Positions 11,565 through 23,944 are shown, counted from the stretch's first letter. The stretch is 64,000 bases of DNA from Eleginops maclovinus (GCF_036324505.1 NC_086354.1:7179295-7243294); one strand, 5' to 3'. The notes: generated from the letters alone by a model not told the origin. Made by a program: numbers and translations.

Positions 11565-11700
11565 GTACAGTAGGTGGCGGTATGCACATCGAAGCTGTTC
11601 GCAATCTGCCAAAGAGAAGAAGAAGAAAATCAGGTTTACGTCATCAGTGCGCGTCCACAACACCACTGTAAGGTCTCCACATTTCACACGTGAGTTAACA
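11565..11700 (+). promoter_or_regulatory. nop9: Probable nop9 promoter and non-coding first exon
   Basis: This block contains GTAGGTGGCGGTATGCAC, a run of AGAAGAAGAAG, a CRE-like TTACGTCA at 11636-11643, and a donor-like CAC/GTGAGT at 11689/11690. The first nop9 coding exon is preceded by a polypyrimidine acceptor ending CCCAG at about 12572, so a spliced non-coding first exon upstream is expected. This is the best placed candidate. The exact transcription start cannot be read from the sequence. Confidence 0.5.
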
Positions 11701-11984
11701 AAAATGTGTTTGCCATCCATAAACTAAGTTTATTTCGCTACAGATTTTGAACAAAGTGTGCTAAATTGTTCAGACACATCGATTGGTTTGTGTCCCAGGA
11801 GGTTAGCACGGTATCATCCTCAGTTACAGTCTCGTCTTTAACGAGCCAAACTCCTATTGAGTAATAAGTCAATATAACTTGTTAACGCTTATCGGCAGAC
11901 ATAAACACGTGATAAAACAAGACTTATGACGTTTTCTGAAGCATTGGTAGAGGCAGAAGTTAATTCGGGATACATATCTGTTAC

Positions 11985-12255
11985 TCAAATTCCTTGTTTA
12001 CTTATATATTATGCACTTATAACTGGACTTCTTCACACTGTACATTTATATTTATATGCCATTGTTCTTTGGCCATTCCTAGTGTCAGACAGTGTTCACA
12101 TTTGTATCTTCAGCTTGTATATATTTTACTTTTTAGTTGTGTTTTATTTTTTTCTATTTTGAGATGTTTATTTGTTATGGTTGTTTATATTCTACTCTTT
12201 TTATTTTCAAATGATGTGCAATGCCTTTGTTTAAACAGACTGCTGTAACGAAACA
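11985..12255 (+). repeat. LINE 3'-tail-like fragment
   Basis: The block runs from TATGCACTTATAACTGG through a T-rich middle to GACTGCTGTAACGAAACAATTTGG. The last segment resembles the common fish LINE tail CTGCTGTAACG(C)AA..AATTTCCC. It lies inside the probable first intron of nop9. No reverse-transcriptase sequence is present. Confidence 0.45.
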
Positions 12256-12631
12256 ATTTGGTATATCTTGTCTTATCCTATACAAAAGCCTAGTTTACAA
12301 CTTGATCCTTAAGATTGCCCATACCTTACTATTACCGTTAGGAAAGAAGCACATCTGTCGCCACTGAGAGTCAACAGACACCGATTTTACTGGCAGTCTT
12401 AACCTGTATGGTTTCAGTTAGGTTCATTTAAAGTCCTGTTTGTTGTTTTTTTCAATTACTATTAAAATACACAGTCTGACCGTTATCAACCAACAATTTT
12501 AAATATGAGAATGTAGACTTGATCTTCAGATCGTAATAACTATTTCATGTTTTCCTTCTCATTTGTTCCCAGTTTCTGCCAGAACGTCAAGACATTTTAC
12601 CTGCAACCTCCATGGTGTAAGATCCAAAGCT

Positions 12632-14774
12632 ATGTTGGCGAAAACTGAGGACAGGATGTCACAGAAAGGGGGTGTAACAAAGAGGAGACACACCGGTGAA
12701 GATGGAGAAGGCGGAGAGAAGAAGAGGAGGGGAGGTGAAAAAGGAGAAGAGGGTCAGGGAGATGGCGGTAGGAAGGTTCTGGACGCCCTGAGTGTGGGCT
12801 ATTTCCGCAGAGTCGGGGAAAGACTCGGAGAAGGCTTTGAAGACAACGAGGAGAGAGGTAAGAGAGATAGTAGAAACTAGAAGATTAATGAAGCAACAGA
12901 AAGTAATCAGTTATTGTTCTTTGTGTAAAAATGCCTTATATTTGTGGAGTGCAGCTTCTCAAATGTAAGGGTTTTCTGGTTTCCTCATAGCAATGAACAT
13001 TCATTATCTTTGGGTATGAAATAACAAAAAAGACAACAAGTAATATTTATCAATATATCACTGAGTCGTGTAATAATTATAATATATATAATGAGTTGCT
13101 TTAAAAGGCTATCTTCCAAGTGTTATCTTGGTAATGAAGAGAAAAGATACCCTGTTTGCTAAAATACAGGAATTGTCATGTATAAAATAACAGAATCGCA
13201 CATGTTGCTACTTTAAAATGAACCCTTAATCACTGCACGCTGACTTTAGGATTACTTAATGATATTTTCAACATTTAAAGGATATTCAAAAGATATCGGT
13301 GATGCATTATAAATGTGTTGCTCAAGCTTTTTTTACTTTTGACAATTATTTTACCGAGGTTAAATGTGCCATGTGATTGTCATACCATCCCATGCCTAAT
13401 GCAAATGTATTTTCTGTGTATTTAACCTTTTATTTATGCACAGTGACTTTATGATTACTTAATTACAACACTTAAAGGCCATTTTAAAAAATAGGTGTTT
13501 GTCCGATATGTGATGCAATTCAAGTCTAAAGCATATTTTTCATGATAATATGGTCAAAAACAGTTATTCATAATCATTTATAATATACAAGTAAAATCAA
13601 ATATTCTTAATTCATCCAGGCTATCCCAGTGCAGTGTTAAAGAATCTGTTCTGGCCAATTCAGTAAATGTAGCGTTAGCATAGATCACAAGTTGATTGTT
13701 TGAAGAGTTGTTATTGTTTCAATCAAACAGGATGTTCTTTCCATAATCTGTGCTAACTCGTGTTTTGTCTTTTTTCTCCTACAGAGATGTTTGTGGAGAA
13801 CGTCCTCACAGAGGTTAAAGGAAAAGCTGCTGTGGTGGCGATGGACCGGACAGGGAGCATCACCCTGCAGCGGCTGCTCCCGCTCTGCAGGCCGGACCAG
13901 GTGGCCGAGGTGCTAGCTGAACTGGGCGGGGAATCGGGCTCGGAGTTGAAGGCGGTGTCATGTGACCGGTGTGGCGGCCACGTGGTGGAGAGTGCAGTCA
14001 GACAGATATCCAGTAAGAGCTGTCTCATTTCTGAATTGTAGTCCGTCAAAGCTTTGTACCCACCAGGAAACATGGCCCCCGTTATGCTGATGAACCACAG
14101 CTCTACATTGCTGTTTCTTCTGATCACGCTGGGCCAATTGATGCCCAGTTTAATTGTATCCTAGACGGACAGGAAGCCAGTCCAAAGATTTTAAGTGATG
14201 CCACTTTCTGAGTGTTAGTGAGGACTCAAGCAGCCTTTAGAACCCTGTCTTCTGGTACTGGCCTTTTAATCATGCCTAAAGGTAAAACAAAGTCCCACTG
14301 CCAGGCATGTTTCTATTCTTTTTATTATAACTCAAGTAGACCTTTTTTAATTTGAGGTTTAATTGAATTGTATTTATTCCATTTTTTTAATGTGTTTTGA
14401 ATTCCATTAGTATTAAGTGTTTTCAATTATGTAATAGTGTGCTAATCTTTCTGTTACCAGGGAAAGGAGGGCTGGTCTTTTACCTACAAAAAGTGCCATA
14501 CAAACAAAGTGTTATTTCAACAAATAATAACTCAGCTCTGTGTCTCTTTTGTTTCGTTTTTTTAGAGCCCTCAAAGACGGCAGCTACCACAGAAGAAGAA
14601 GAGGAGGAGGAGAGCTGTGGGCTGTTGGAGGCCCAGGTGCTGTCTCTCAGTCAGGTGGTGAGAGACAACATTGCAGAGTTCATCCAACATGTTCATGGCT
14701 CACACGTGGTCCGCACTCTTCTGCACGTGCTGGCAGGCTGCGTTGGACCCCCGCGCACCGATACCCGCCTAGGT

Positions 14775-14825
<51 letters not shown>

Positions 14826-17800
14826 TGATGGTTTTAATGCGCTTTTCCGCCTCTTTATATATGTAAATGTCTTTATTTCCTCTATTTTATATTAAATTCA
14901 TTTGTATTTACTGTTTATTTATTGACTTAGTTTGTCAATCATTTCTTAAAACAAAACAAATAATGTATGTATGTCCATGTTTTTTTAGCGTGAATGTTAG
15001 ACAGAATGGAATATAGAAAGACAGAAAGTAAAACTTATTAATATATTCTATTTAATTCCACTCACAGACGCGTGCTGCTTTACGCTTGTGTTCACCTTTT
15101 CCTTTTCTTTGTGTTTTTTCTCCAGGTCCGAAAGAGCGCAACGCTGTTCCCCAGCTGACAGACTTTGAGATTCCCACGTCGTTCTGGTACGAGCTGAAAA
15201 ACCTCACAGACACGCTGATGGATAACATTAATCGTGAGTAATTTTTCCTTGAACTTTTGAAACCTGATTGAAGTTTATTCTTATTATGTTGAACTTTATC
15301 ACAGAAAGAAAATACCTGTATAGCAAGGCAACGGGCAATATCTATATCTTATACAACTGACTGTCTTTATATCTGTTTTGGGCAGTTGAAAAGAGGCAGG
15401 GGGTAAACAGGTTGTCGCAATACTGGAATTCCTTATGCAAAAATAGCTTTAACAATATCTATATTCAGTTCTGTGTTTTGATACCACACAGAGAGATGCA
15501 CAGCGGGCATATCGTTTTCAATTGTTCTTAAAAGCTTGGCATTGAAAAAGGCTTTAACTTGACAATCATGGCCTACAGCAGATTGACTTAAGCAGATATT
15601 TAAGAGGCCTTATGCTCTTTGGGGTTTCCCTTTCCTGTAGTGTGTTGTATAGGGTTTTTTGCATGTAAATGGGTAGTTTTAATATATTTTTTTAAGAACC
15701 ACTACTATGATAGATACTGTGCAGGACCATTTACATCCTCCTTTCAGTGATCTACTGTAGAAAACAATGAGATGTTCAAACTTTTTATTTTTAAATAAAC
15801 CTTATCTGCAATAAGCTAATGTTGACATGGCAGATTCCTTGGTCTAGCTCAAGAAGGAAATGCATTCATAAGTTTATAAGACCTCAAAGATACACACATT
15901 GTGCTTATTGAGAAACACAGAGTAAATCTGAGTCAGAATGCACTTTTATGACGGCAGAAATGAGTAAAAGACCATTTTCCCTCCCCTTGTGTCTCTTCCT
16001 CTCTCAGTGAGTGTGACAGACTCTGTAGCCAGCGCGGTGTTCCAGACCATGTTGACCGTGAGTCACAGAAATCGGCCGAAACTCTGCAAACAGCTCCTCA
16101 AACGCATCATGGAGTACCTGACGAGTCGAAACGCCGCTCCAGGAGTGAGGTCAGAGATGTGTCATTTCCACTTGAGTCCAGGACTAGGTCGCTACGCCAT
16201 GACACATTATGTAACTACTGCTTTTCTTTTTGCCCTTCAGTCCCCTCCTGGTCTTTCTCAAAGATCAGGCCTCCAGCCACCTTGTTGAGATGATCATACA
16301 GCTTTCCCACAAGGCCCTTCTCCGGGACCTCTACAAGAACCACCTCAAGGGTCATCTGGTTGACCTCGCCCTCCATTCCATCGCCAACTTCCCCATCCAG
16401 AGGCTAACCGCAGCCTCGGCCAAACACACACTGGTTGGTTATTATTTCCGCATGCCACGCGTGGCAGGATTAAAGAAGCGTAATTGGAACGATGACTCAT
16501 ATTTACTCCTCCTCTTCTTCTTTCTCTGTAGTTCGTGAAGTTGTTTGATGAGCTGATCCAAGGCGTGGAGGCCATCTTGGCCGCGGGTCACATGGGTGTG
16601 ATTGTCCAACTGGCCGAGAGCTGTGCAGAAAGTGGAGAGAAACAGGAAGACATGGTGCAGAGCCTCCTCCAAGTAAGCGTCATCGTAAAGGAGATGTAAC
16701 AGCCCCTCTGGGTCTTAAACCAATATCATAACACTTTGATTTATTTCTCCCTCTTTCAAATGTGTTGTGCCTCTTAGGCCTTCCACTGCGCTGAGCCCGG
16801 CTCTCGCCACGTCAGCTGCCTCCCTCTCTTCATGTCTCTGATCACCTATGAGGTGTATTACCACTCTGAGACAGCAGAGGGCAACATACAGACAGAGGTA
16901 AACGATCAAGGAGTTTCTATCCAAATCATTTGGCACTTGATTCTTGCAGTGTAATATTAGGGCTGTAACGCGCAGATGTTTACCATTATTATATTTATTT
17001 GTATTTTATGGACTGATAAAAGAAATACATGTGTGGTGTTGTGATAAAGAAATGCATGACAAGCTGATCAGAGAAATCAGAGGGTTTTGTACTTTATTAT
17101 TACGTAATTTATTGAAATGTAGCAGGACTATGATCAAGCCGCTGTCACAGAGAGCCGCTGGGATCACCCTCTGTTTAATATGTGCTACACATCTCATATG
17201 CTAATATTCTTGCTAAGACCTACAGTCAGAGGTTAAAGATGAAGTTTCGGAAATATTTGGGCTCGATTATTGCTGTGTAATAGTTAAGGCTGTAATGCAT
17301 GAATGAATCACAATTTTAAGTTCGACCCCAACCTCTTCCTGTACTTAAGGCGCAGATGTTTACCATGAATTGCACAGCGGTGAAAAGGCAAATGTATTGT
17401 GCTGACTGGAGATCACGGCATGAACCAGCACCACCTCGGTGTAACGGCTCACATAGAGAACAAGCAGTGTTGCCAACATGGCACACCGTGATAGGGTTTT
17501 TCCGCCACTTTCGATTCACTAACTACAAGCAGTGTTGATGGCTCACAGCCTCCGAGGAGCACTGCAAACTGTATTGCAATACAACTGATCCTTGCTGTTT
17601 GGAGCCATAGAGGGTTTGCAAACTTGAGTTTTCTAACCAAGGCAACGGTGAGACACCAAAGCACTGCTGGACACGCAACTTTTGAAAATCTTTGAGGAAG
17701 CCCGAGTGAATCTACAGCTGAACGAACAAGTGCGTAGGGAACGGGAGCTCTTCAATGTTTTTGCCACTGGACAGACTCGACTTTCAGCATTAGCCTCCAT

Positions 17801-20800
17801 AGCGTTAGAACTGGACTTATTATTGGAACTGAAACACTCAGAGAATCTGTCCAAAGAGTGATTGAACTCTTGAGGGAATTAAGGAGGATGGATGTTGCCC
17901 TAGTTATGATAAAATAAAAGAACATCTTGATAAATCATAGGTTATAATTGTACTAGTATAACTTAGTGCAAAGCTGCATCGCCAAACAGCTGCACTTTTG
18001 AGAACTGCATAATATTTAGGTTAAATAAACGTTGTGCTCGTTCATTTCCAGGTTCCCCTGTCCTCCATCTGTTACCACGGCTCCCGGCTGGTCCAGGCGC
18101 TGGCTAAGTTCAAGGAGCGCTCGCTACTCCTGAGCAGCCTGCGCACTCTGACCCCTGCAGACCTCCTGACGCTGGCCTCCCACCCCGCAGGCAGCCACGT
18201 CCTGCAGGCCCTCATCACCACATCAAGCGACAAGGGGAGGGGCAAGATCCTTAAGAGACTGGAGGTACCACTACAGGGGCATTATGGGAATATTGAAGGG
18301 GAAAAAAGCTGTCACAACTTAAGAGTTTTTACTTTGAGCTGCTGGTAGTTACCATTTGCAGTTTCAAATTCTACCTTTCTTGACATTAAGTTATCACTTA
18401 TTTTGGGATGTATTAACAATAATAATGTTTCAAACCTTGTTCCGTATATACGTTAAAAAACAATTTAATTTATTGAATAGAAACGTTATACCATTCCACA
18501 TGTATTTTATTATAATCAAAAAATGATGGGTATAAATAACGAGAATCAAATGCTCCTTTTTTTTACTAAAAATGACTAAATGATTTGTTTCTCTGGCACT
18601 GGCACCCTAACAAAAATCAACAGGAATACAGCCACATTGGTAGTGGTATCAGCCAAGTTGTTACTCTAAACATTAGTATCTGTATGCGGTGCATAGTTAC
18701 ATGTAGGTGCAGCCACTGTTACAGGCTGTTACAGCTTTATCCTCCATGGCCTTATCCGGAGTGACACTCTGACAGAACACATTGCCGCTGCTGACAATGA
18801 AACCAACACCTTTAGAGCTCTTCTTTCTCCCACTGTAGTTATACACACATCCCATGTGGGTGCAAGGAAATTGGAAATTCCTACTTGTACATACAGTACA
18901 TTGCAATACAAGTAGGCAGACGAAAAATATCTCAAATTCATTATAGAATTAGGAGTTGTAAGTCCAATGCAAGGAACATTGTAATATTGTCCTTGACAAA
19001 AAATGTGAACATACAGCTCCGGAAAAAACATTAAAAGACCACTCCAGATTTTTCTCAAATGTAAATCTTTTTCTCAAAATCAATAAGACATACTTAGAAA
19101 TAATCAAACCAGAGAAACTGATAATGCTGCTGTGGTTTATTACATTTTTCCGTAGCTGTATTCCAGGAGAAAATCATGTAAATGTGTGGTATGACATAAC
19201 AGGCAGTATAAGTCAAACAAAAAACAAACATGCCATGTTGTGTGTCTTTAATCAGAAAAAATAAACACATTTTTTAAAAAAGAAATTGTTACAAAAGATA
19301 CAAGAGAAACGTGTGGCCTGCATAAATAAATCATATGGATTCAATCATTATTAAAACAAAGAGTACATTCATTCAAATTCCTTTACATTTTCATACAACA
19401 TAATGGTTTGTACACCTGCATTGTGAGCCATAGTAAAATGTTAAATGTCACTAACAAATCTGAAATAAAACTATTATAAGAAGGAAATAAGTTTGAAAGT
19501 CTCAGGAATATTCCCTTCACCTGAAAGTACTTTGTAAAGAACTTGTGGAACATTATCAGCTACACAGGGACTTTATCTACCCAGCTCCTCACTGTTTCTG
19601 CATGTTTTCGTTTGTTCCTCCAGGGCCAGTATGTTCCCATGGCCTGCTCCAGGTTAGGAAGTCGGGTGCTGGAAGCCATTTGGAACAGCGCTTCGGTCAC
19701 TCACAGGCAGAACATTGCACAGGAATTAGGTAATACAAGTCATTGCATGCGTCCTAACTTTTTAGAGTTGGCTTGGTCTGTTATTATATTTACCTGCACA
19801 TGTTTTTTTCTAATTCGGATTCATGCGATGTTTGTTAAAGTTATGTGTTTTTTTTTAATCATTTAAACGTACAGTGGGGCAAAAAAGTATTTAGTCAGCC
19901 ACCAATTGTGCAAGTTCTCCCATTTAAAAAGATGAGAGAGGCCTGTAATTTTTATCATAAGTATACCTCAACTATGAGAGACAGAATGAGAAAAAAAAAT
20001 CCAGAAAATCACATTGTAGGATTTTTAAAGAATTTATTTCAAATGATTGTGGAAAATAAGTATTTGGTCAATAACAAAAGTTCATCTCAATACTTTGTTA
20101 TATACCCTTTGTTGGCAATGACAGAGGTCAAACGTTTTCTGTAAGTCTTCACAAGGTTTTCACACACTGTTGCTGGTATTTTGGCCCATTCCTCCATGCA
20201 GATCTCCTCTAAAGCAGTGATGTTTTGGGGCTGTCGCTGGGCAACAAGGACTTTCAACTCCCTCCAAAGATTTTCTATGGGGTTGAGATCTGGAGACTGG
20301 CTAGGCCACTCCAGGACCTTGAAATGCTTCTTACGAAGCCACTCCTTCGTTGCCCTGGCGGTGTGTTTGGGATCATTGTCATGCTGAAAGACCCAGCCAC
20401 GCTTCATCTTCAGTGCCCTTGCTGATGGAAGGAGGTTTTCACTCAAAATCTCACGATACATGGCCCCATTCATTCTTTCCTTTACACGGATCAGTCGTCC
20501 TGGTCCCTTTGCAGAAAAACAGCCCCAAAGCATGATGTTTCCACCCCCATGCTTCACAGTAGGTATGGTGTTCTTTGGATGCAACTCTGCATTCTTTCTC
20601 CTCCAAACACGACGAGTTGAGTTTTTACCAAAAAGTTCTATTTTGGTTTCATCTGACCATATGACATTCTCCCAATCCTCTTCTGGATCATCCAAATGCC
20701 CTCTAGCAAACTTCAGACGGGCCTGGACATGTACTGGCTTAAGCAGGGGGACACGTCTGGAACTGCAGGATTTAAGTCCCTGGCGGCGTAGTGTGTTACT

Positions 20801-21755
20801 GATGGTAGCCTCTGTTACTTTGGTCCCAGCTCTCTGCAGGTCATTCATTAGGTCCCCCCGTGTGGTTCTGGGATTTTTGCTCACCGTTCTTGTGATCATT
20901 TTGACCCCACGGGGTGAGATCTTGCGTGGAGCCCCAGATCGAGGGAGATTAGCAGTGGTCTTGTATGTCTTCCATTTTCTAATAATTGCTCCCACAGTTG
21001 ATTTCTTCACAACAAGCTGCTTACCTATTGCAGATTCAGTTTTCCCAGCCTGGTGCAGGTCTACAATTTTGTCTCTGATCTCCTTTGACAGCTCTTTGGT
21101 CTTGGCCATAGTGGAGTTTGGAGTATGACTGTTTGAGGTTGTGGACAGGTGTCTTTTATACTGATAACGAGTTCAAAAAGGTGCCATTAATACAGGTAAC
21201 GAGTGGAGGACAGAGGAGCCTCTTAAAGAAGAAGTTACAGGTCTGTGAGAGCCAGAAATCTTACTTGTTTGTAGGTGACCAAATACTTATTCTACAGAGG
21301 AATTTACCAATTAATTCATTAAAAATCCTACAATGTGATTTCCTGGATTTTTTTTCTCATTCTGTCTCTCATAGTTGAAGTGTACCTATGATAACAATTA
21401 CAGGCCTCTCTCATCTTTTTAAATGGGAGAACTTGCACAATTGGTGGCTGACTAAATACTTTTTTGCCCCACGTAACCAGGGTTAATTAATGATGTCTAG
21501 TTATCTGAAATCACTGCCATACAATCCATTAGTTAGGGTCTTTCCAGCAGCCCTGAACACATGTGAATGACTTATTGTCCCCTCTCCCCTTCTCCTCCAG
21601 TGTCCTGTGAAAGCCAGCTGCGCTCAGATCAGTTTGCTCGCCATGTTTGGGCCAAATTTGCCCTCTCCCACTTCATCCACAGAAGAAGCCACTGGCAGGA
21701 AATACAGACCGGCGAGTCCAAGAAGCGGAAGCTCTTCAGTGACATTCTCGAGTAA
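12632..21755 (+). CDS. nop9: NOP9 nucleolar PUF-like RNA-binding protein, complete, 11 coding exons
   Basis: Exons: 12632-12857, 13785-14012, 14566-14772, 15126-15233, 16008-16149, 16241-16433, 16532-16672, 16778-16897, 18052-18264, 19624-19729, 21601-21755 (TAA). All junctions are GT-AG and phases fit, giving 612 residues; human NOP9 is 636. The N-terminus is Lys/Arg/Glu-rich ([13 protein letters not shown]), consistent with nuclear targeting, then [10 protein letters not shown]. Pumilio-type repeats follow: [14 protein letters not shown] (exon 2), [15 protein letters not shown] after an acidic run (exon 3), [14 protein letters not shown] and [11 protein letters not shown] (exon 6), [15 protein letters not shown] (exon 9), [15 protein letters not shown] (exon 10). 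Exon 11 ends [11 protein letters not shown], like human RRALNSILED. NOP9 binds pre-rRNA near the 18S 3' end and is needed for small-subunit maturation. The ATG at 12632 is preferred; an in-frame ATG at 12656 is an alternative. The donor of exon 6 (CTG/GTTGGT) is weak. Confidence 0.93.
14778..14823. repeat. (CA)n microsatellite in nop9 intron 3
   Basis: A perfect 46-base CA run starts five bases after the exon 3 donor, so length changes could sit within reach of the splice site. Confidence 0.97.
15607..15680 (+). repeat. MITE family A fragment (left end) in nop9 intron 4
   Basis: AGGCCTTATGCTCTTTGGGGTTTCCCTTTCCTGTAGTGTGTTGTATAGG follows the left-end sequence of the family at 6940 and 22906. 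Only the first 75 or so bases are present. Confidence 0.6.
16945..17245 (+). repeat. Interspersed repeat in nop9 intron 8, shared with rem2 intron 4
   Basis: The segment around GAAATGCATGACAAGCTG and CAGAGAAATCAGAGGGTT reappears at about 36020-36080 as AAATGCATGACACACTGG and GAGAGAAATCAGAGGGTT. Both copies continue with related sequence mentioning GCTGTCACAG/GCTGCTGTGAC and ATGTGTGCTACACA-type blocks. It is a repeat family I cannot name. Confidence 0.6.
17640..17861 (+). pseudogene. Possible transposon-derived coding relic in nop9 intron 8
   Basis: From about 17653 a plus-strand frame reads through [20 protein letters not shown], then [15 protein letters not shown], then [19 protein letters not shown], to a TGA near 17861. 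The helical, Leu/Glu/Arg-rich composition looks coding rather than random. Its position between exons 8 and 9, within repeat sequence, argues for a relic of a mobile-element protein rather than a nop9 exon. The family is not recognised. Confidence 0.3.
19872..21473 (-). mobile_element. Tc1-type transposon, near complete, in nop9 intron 10
   Basis: The left end CAGTGGGGCAAAAAAGTATT follows a TA at 19870-19871. The right end reads AATACTTTTTTGCCCCACG before a TA at 21474-21475; one base is missing against the left end. The inverted repeats extend for well over 150 bases, including AGCCACCAATTGTGCAAG and ATGAGAGAGGCCTGTAAT. TA flanks and this terminal sequence are typical of Tc1 elements. The element is about 1.6 kb, the usual size, and sits antisense to nop9, entirely within the intron. 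Confidence 0.95.
20087..21109 (-). CDS. Tc1-family transposase, uninterrupted 340 residues
   Basis: A single open frame without stop or frameshift encodes a full-length DD34E transposase. The N-terminus carries the paired-like helix-turn-helix DNA-binding region ([18 protein letters not shown], then [13 protein letters not shown]) and a GAPRKIS hinge. The catalytic residues are present: the first Asp in [13 protein letters not shown], the second Asp in [11 protein letters not shown], and Glu in [15 protein letters not shown], 34 residues after the second Asp by spacing of the family. Basic stretches such as RRVWRRKN could serve nuclear import. The protein would cut and rejoin DNA at the element's inverted repeats. 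Intactness suggests recent activity. No own promoter is evident. Whether it is expressed is unknown. Confidence 0.95.
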   Translation of the reverse strand: MAKTKELSKEIRDKIVDLHQAGKTESAIGKQLVVKKSTVGAIIRKWKTYKTTANLPRSGAPRKISPRGVKMITRTVSKNPRTTRGDLMNDLQRAGTKVTEATISNTLRRQGLKSCSSRRVPLLKPVHVQARLKFARGHLDDPEEDWENVIWSDETKIELFGKNSTRRVWRRKNAELHPKNTIPTVKHGGGNIMLWGCFSAKGPGRLIRVKERMNGAMYREILSENLLPSARALKMKRGWVFQHDNDPKHTARATKEWLRKKHFKVLEWPSQSPDLNPIENLWRELKVLVAQRQPQNITALEEICMEEWAKIPATVCENLVKTYRKRLTSVIANKGYITKY

Positions 21756-21791
21756 AACAAATGCATATGTGTGTAATGTGTTGGATACAAA

Positions 21792-21797
21792 AATAAA
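21792..21797 (+). terminator. nop9: nop9 polyadenylation signal
   Basis: AATAAA lies 37 bases after the nop9 stop codon, followed by an A-rich then TTGTTTGTTG GT-rich stretch. This makes a short 3'UTR likely. Confidence 0.7.
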
Positions 21798-21799
21798 CA

Positions 21800-22900
21800 A
21801 GAAAATAATTGTTTGTTGTATGCACAATTTGTTTATACACAAAAATAGCATGACTGACGTTAGCGTTAGCACATGAAAAGGAATGTGCTTTGTAGGAGTT
21901 AATACACCATGGATATATAATTAGGGTCCCAGCACAGACAGTTCGAGAGGAGGACCAATTAAATTGCTGCTTGATGCTTAAATCCTGGAGGTTTTTGGCA
22001 CACTGGTCAGGACTAGAGAAAATGTTGATGTTTTTGGGACGTCATAATTGGTGCTATAGTGCCTCTACAAATTTGCTAACAAGCAGCCCATCGTTTTGCT
22101 TTCACCTACTAGTTTGACATTTTGTGGGCATTTGATGCATGGTGAGACACAAAAAAGCCTTTTGGTGTCATATGGTAAACCCAACAGGAAGTCGTCCATT
22201 TGGTTGCCCTATATTTGAAAAAAATCCTACAGTTTTAATCCAATCGACTCCAAATTTGGTCATTGCCTTTAATAAGACCTTGAGGATCAAAATGTATCAA
22301 TAGTTTTTGTCAATATCAAACACAAACACCGCAAACAGATTATTCTGTAAAATAGTTTGAGTTAATTTAATGACGGTTTATACTATTTTTTGTCACTGGG
22401 AATTTTGTCTTTTTCTAATGTCCTTAGCCGATTACCTCTTTTAATCTTGAAAACAAGTCAACAAGTTGGCAACACTGCTTCTTCTCTGCCACATCTGATA
22501 AAAAAAGGTCAATATTTCATTTCTTATGAACAGAAATACACAAAAATAAAAGTGAACAGAGTAAACATAATAGTTTTCAGTTATATGAATTAAATAGTTT
22601 ATAAGTTAAATTTGAAATATGTTTCATTTAAAATGTTCCGATTGCAAGCAAATCGTAAGCATGGCAATGTTGTTTTATCTGTACTATTGGCTGTATGGAG
22701 CATGATGACCACTAGGGAGTGCACGTGTGATGTTTATTCTCAGAGTCATGTTTGCCCAAAGGGTCTTTAATAAGTAGAGCAACACTGGCTCAAATGTGTA
22801 AACATAAAGTCACTTACAAAACACTGACCCAAAGGCAAATAGTCAACATACATCATGTAATCATGGATTATAATGATGATAAACCAAAAACTGTACAATA
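21800..22900. other. Intergenic DNA downstream of nop9
   Basis: AT-rich sequence without supported genes. A CTCF-like core ACCACTAGGGAGTGCAC lies near 22708-22724. The short open frame at 22390-22593 has no domain and is probably chance. Confidence 0.5.
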
Positions 22901-22905
22901 CACGT

Positions 22906-23916
22906 TAAAGGGGCCCTATTATGCTTCTGGGTGTTTCCCCTTTCCTATAGTGTGTTATATAGTGTCTGTGAATGTTAATGGTCTGCAAAGGCTAAAATCC
23001 AAAAGCTCCCCCGCAGTTAATGTGAAATGTATCAGACAATCTTTGAAGCTTCACTTTTCGGTTCCGCTGAATGTTTTCTTATATTTCCTCAACTGAAACG
23101 CAAACAAACTCCGGCCCTTAGGAAGATCCTGTGTCTCAGCAGTGAACTCTTGTGTCGCAGCTCTTTGGGAGGCGCATTAGCTTAGTCACAGAGGGGATCA
23201 GTGATTACATATTGATTTGAGTATGGAAGGCCTTTATCCTTGCTTCCAAGGAGATAGAAGGTACAGGACAAAAAGCCTACAAGACAGCATGTGTTGCCTG
23301 TCAACAACAAAGGCCACCGAACCCTTGGGGTAATAAATGCACTGTATTTATTCCCACATTAGAAATCATATATTTGCGATTACATTTATGTCAGGTATAC
23401 ACCACCTTATAGAAAACCAAGCAATTCTTGCAGCATTATTTGAACCCAATTCAACAATCAAAGACTTCATTCCTGTTCAATGTCATTTAACCTTTTTAAA
23501 ACTGCCAACACTGGGCTGATTGTGTATGGTAATTGGGTGAAATTCCAGGGTGAGACACATCAAGGTGCTTTGTTCTTTTATTGCAGGATTTTTTGGAAAG
23601 AAAGAAAGAAAGAGCCCAGTCTGATCTTTTTTGGTTAGCTGGCCAATCAGGTACAGTGTGTTGGATCAAAAGTCAATAGAAGAGCAACTATTACATAGTG
23701 ATGACACCATGTTACAGACGAAAACAAAGGAGTCCAATGGAGGTGTTTCAGGCGGGGGGGGGGGGGGGGGGGGGGGGAGAGAGAGAGAGAAACTCCCTCT
23801 GGAGGGAACATTGGGATTTTAGCCTTTGCAGACCATTAACATGCACCAAAACCTATATAACACACTACAGGAAAGGGAAAACCCCAATAAGCATCTTAGG
23901 GCCCCTTTAACACAAA
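22906..23916. mobile_element. Pair of MITE family A ends in inverted orientation
   Basis: At 22906 AGGGGCCCTATTATGCTTCT opens a family A left end running to GGTCTGCAAAGGCTAAAATCC near 23000. At about 23616-23916 a longer copy lies in reverse: AAAGGAGTCCAATGGAGG, a 24-G run at 23754-23777, GGATTTTAGCCTTTGCAGACC, and an end reading TTAGGGCCCCTTTAA. The two outer ends face each other and both abut TTAA. Between them are about 600 bases without coding potential. This is either two copies inserted head to head or one larger foldback element. Confidence 0.6.
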
Positions 23917-23944
23917 AGAGCCTACAATGAAGTTTGAAATTTAG

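Noticed and set aside
20460..21128. 222-codon plus-strand open frame
   Set aside because: It is the antisense shadow of the Tc1 transposase on the minus strand.
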